Positions 27,657-29,958 of a stretch of DNA of 29,958 nt are shown one piece after another. Source of the DNA: Chara braunii (taxonomy: Eukaryota; Streptophyta; Charophyceae; Charales; Characeae); contig BFEA01000540.1 in the NCBI GenBank assembly GCA_003427395.1, positions 958,527 to 988,484 on the forward strand. Direction: 5' to 3'. The translations under genes were made by a program, and so were the position numbers. A model generated the notes under the pieces. That model was not told where the DNA came from, made no database searches, and saw nothing but the letters and a program-made list of their open reading frames with translations. How positions within the stretch are numbered: the stretch's first letter is position 1; the number at the start of each line of letters is the position of its first letter.

Positions 27657-28083
27657 AGTACAAATTTCAACCCCTCGCAGCTTTCCGGGTCTCTCCATGG
27701 CAGTGGAGTTTCCAGCTTTCTGTGTTTCACAACCTCTCCTCCTCAGAGTCATGACAACTGTACATTACTCCCTATGCCTTGCACACATCGAAGTCTTGAC
27801 TTGCCGCAAGTTCTCCTTCGCTTTCTCGTACCTTCGCTCACATCTCATACTAGAGTGTTGTGGAGAACATGTGCTTGGCAAGTTAACCTATGGGATGGAA
27901 ATTGGAGATCCCAGTTGAAGGACCAGTACACCACACGACAACTTGTGGGTGTCAACACAAAACACGCACCGCTGCGAAAGCCGTCGATTGTTTTTTTTCA
28001 ACGACACCCGGGCCGCGCGACCCCTCCGAGTTTTGCTTGCAGCGAAAAAAACTTTCTGAAGGTTGGGGTCGTGTGCTTGCGGT
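27657..28083. other. No feature recognised
   Basis: Two overlapping short frames without recognisable domains. Confidence 0.45.
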
Positions 28084-28107
28084 TTAAACCACTTGTTCAC
28101 ATGAGCC
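28068..28107. mobile_element. Back-to-back TTAA-element ends
   Basis: GTGTGCTTGCGGT, TTAA (28084-28087), ACCACTTGTTCACATGAGCC. The right half matches the family terminus at 15 of 20 positions; the left half is a weaker right end. Gypsy sequence starts within 20 bp of it. Confidence 0.45.
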
Positions 28108-28111
28108 TTAG

Positions 28112-29116
28112 TTGACGAAGCTACCCTCCAAGGTTCACGAGCCTGAGACTGCACCTTTTCAAATTACCCTCCCGTGTTCACCACCAGCTCAAGTTCGAAT
28201 CGAAAAGTTCTTGCTTGTCCTCAAGGTGGTTGATCCCTCATTACTCTTTTTCGTCACAACAGGTGCAAGTCAATATAGCATAGGCGTTGTGTTACAACAG
28301 AATGACAACAATGGCTATAGTCCCGTAGAGTTCATGTCAGCTAGGTTGCCTTCTGATAAAGTAACAACCTCGACATATGACAAAGAACTCTACGCTCTCA
28401 GACACACATTAGATCATTGGAGACATTATTTGTTTGGAAGACCCTTTAAAGTCTACTTAGATCATGACACTCTGAGATGCCTTAAGACACAAACCAAGAT
28501 GACGCCCAAATTGACTAGGTGGGCATCAGAGATAGACCGGTTTGACTTTGAGTTGAAACTCATTAAACGCAAGTATAACATGGTAGCCGATGCCCTACGT
28601 AGGAGAGCTGATTACTTTGGGGCAATAGTGCACTATCTGGACATAGAAGTAGATCTACAACATAAGAGATGCGTACGCTCAGGACCCGATCTATAGCGAT
28701 CTTCTGAGAAGAATTAAAGAAACCTCTGATAGCGAGTCAAATTATAAAATCATAAACGGGCTACTCTCTGAGAAGACCAATGTCATTGATAGATTATGCA
28801 TCCCCAATAGTGAAGAGATCCGCAATTTGCTCTTAGGGGAATGCCATGATATAGAAGGACACTTCGACTGGGAAAGGACATTAGGCAACCTATCGATGTC
28901 GTATACATGGTCGGCATGAAAGCAAACTGTATAGAGTATGTCCATGGTCTACCAGCGCAACAAGATAAAAACAAGAGCATCTCCAGGTCTTCTTAGACCT
29001 TTACCCATCCCAGCAGGACCCAAAGAATTTGTTTTCATTGACTTCGTGGATACAGGGGTCGGGAGTAGACATGGGAAAAATCAAGTCATGGTCACAATAG
29101 GAGATAGACTGGTTTA
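28112..29116 (+). pseudogene. Ty3/gypsy RNase H-integrase remnant
   Basis: Part of a gypsy pol polyprotein. The RNase H domain (28200-28620) shows FFVTTGASQYSIGVVLQQ, YDKELYALRHTLDHWRHYLFG, VYLDHDTLR and NMVADALRR; the first catalytic Asp (TDAS) is Gly here. The frame shifts near 28670 into YAQDPIYSDLLRRIKE and the integrase zinc-binding part (ECHDIEGHF). Stops follow at about 28917-28934. The same frame resumes at QRNKIKTRASPGLLRPLPIP and EFVFIDFVDTG (first integrase Asp), ending at a stop near 29116 after VMVTIGDRLV. Reverse transcriptase and the rest of integrase are absent. One lost catalytic residue, a frameshift and several stops show it is dead. Confidence 0.85.
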
Positions 29117-29489
29117 ATAACGGTTTGTTTTACCTAGGCGAAAAATGCCAAGAGTACTCTAAACTTTTAGCGGCCAGGATGCATCAGCAGGAGATGGAAA
29201 TACACCAACAACTACCGCAGCTTGAGCACCAGGACGAGTCTAATGACATCCAAAACTCACAATCAGCGGAGTATACAGAAATACAAACGCTGCGACAACG
29301 ACTCCAGATCTTTGCCACACAACGCTGGGAAGGCACACGGATAAGAGGGAGATTGACAAGACACCAAACAGAAGGAACAATTGACAAAACATTCTTTAGT
29401 ATGGCCCGGGTATGTTCATAAAGAACAACCATCGAAGCGTTGTATGACCCGCAGACCGGACACCAGGATAGCATCACCTCCACTCCCCA
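29117..29489. other. Unassigned, with a Gln-rich frame
   Basis: A 98-codon plus-strand frame (29125-29421) is Gln/Glu-rich with a coiled-coil-like middle (QQEMEIHQQLPQLEHQDE). It might be more of the decayed retroelement, but no family was recognised. Confidence 0.35.
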
Positions 29490-29925
29490 CTGCACGTTGT
29501 CGAGTGCATCGATCCCGCACGGGGACCCTCCCGGCCGTGTCATGCAGGATTTGGCAGGACTTGTCGCATAGAGCGTTTGTCGCTCCGGCCGAGTGCGCCA
29601 GCCGTACCTCTCGCGAGTCCCTACGACAGGACAAGGTAACGCAAGGCACCGCTTACCTCCACCTGCGGGAGTTGTCACCATCCCTAAGGTGGGCGTATCC
29701 CCGCCGAGCTACCGAACCACGTACGAAAGTTTTTCGTATGCAATCGCAGAGGTGGCCTAACCGAGGGCGTTTTCTTGTTCGCTGTAGCATAGGGGGCACG
29801 CGCGGTCAACGCCCCTCAATCGGACTCGTATGCAATTCGACGCATTGGGGGGCTGAGGTCCCAAACACAAATCGTCGTCAGTCGACTAGGACGCAATCCA
29901 CACACCACGCATTTACACCATACAA
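29490..29925. repeat. Dispersed repeat family L, copy 2
   Basis: Colinear with 13613-14075 in the same orientation. It begins about 370 bp after the last recognisable integrase codon. Whether it is a 3' long terminal repeat cannot be decided because the window ends. Confidence 0.75.
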
Positions 29926-29958
29926 ACACAATCAAAGAAAAAAAAACAAACTCCCCTA

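Noticed and set aside
29125-29421. Gln-rich 98-codon frame as an independent gene
   Set aside because: Lies between a dead gypsy remnant and a dispersed repeat, with no recognisable family; recorded only as unassigned sequence.

Overview
This looks like nuclear DNA from a repeat-rich eukaryote, most likely a streptophyte (a charophyte alga or close relative). No operons, ribosome binding sites or dense reading frames are visible. The window is dominated by microsatellites, poly-A/T tracts, degenerate tandem repeats, inverted-repeat elements, U6 snRNA retro-copies, Ty3/gypsy remains and inserted organelle DNA. The streptophyte inference rests on plastid ndhD and 23S-like fragments plus a mitochondrial atpA-like fragment; ndh genes are a typical streptophyte plastid set. 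The species is not determined.

Layout. 1-7.3 kb: T/G-rich, microsatellite-rich sequence with the only credible nuclear protein-coding segment, a terminal exon at about 979-2083 of unknown function. An assembly scar lies at 3589-3673: an N, a 65-bp copy of sequence found at 27.4 kb, and a perfect Illumina Nextera mosaic end. 7.3-9.6 kb: a hairpin element, a 39-bp direct repeat joined by a 31-bp palindrome, copy 1 of a dispersed repeat (family R), and a poly-T tract flanked by 14-bp direct repeats. 9.6-11.25 kb: a mosaic of plastid-derived DNA (trnF, ndhD, 3' 23S rRNA). An 877-bp inverted-repeat transposon sits at a TTAA inside ndhD, and removing it with one TTAA restores the ndhD frame. 11.5-12.8 kb: a hammerhead ribozyme core, an inverted-repeat element with GC-rich palindromes, a 79-bp tandem repeat and two U6 pseudogenes. 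13-14.1 kb: more TTAA-element ends and a dispersed repeat that recurs at 29.5 kb. 14.6-19.1 kb: several degenerate tandem arrays. 19-23.8 kb: almost featureless. 23.87-24.63 kb: a second TTAA element with perfect 13-bp terminal inverted repeats. 25.6-27.7 kb: family R copies 2 and 3, a mitochondrial atpA fragment, a third U6 pseudogene and an rpoC2-like plastid fragment. 28.1-29.1 kb: a broken Ty3/gypsy RNase H-integrase remnant.

The most interesting system is a probably non-autonomous DNA transposon family that targets TTAA (terminal repeat near ACCACTAGTACCTCCGAGCC). It has two well-bounded copies, one plausible further copy and several solitary or back-to-back ends in this window. The hammerhead ribozyme and the poly-T insertions flanked by direct repeats are the next most notable. 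Apart from the exon at 979-2083, I see no gene here that is likely to make a functional protein.
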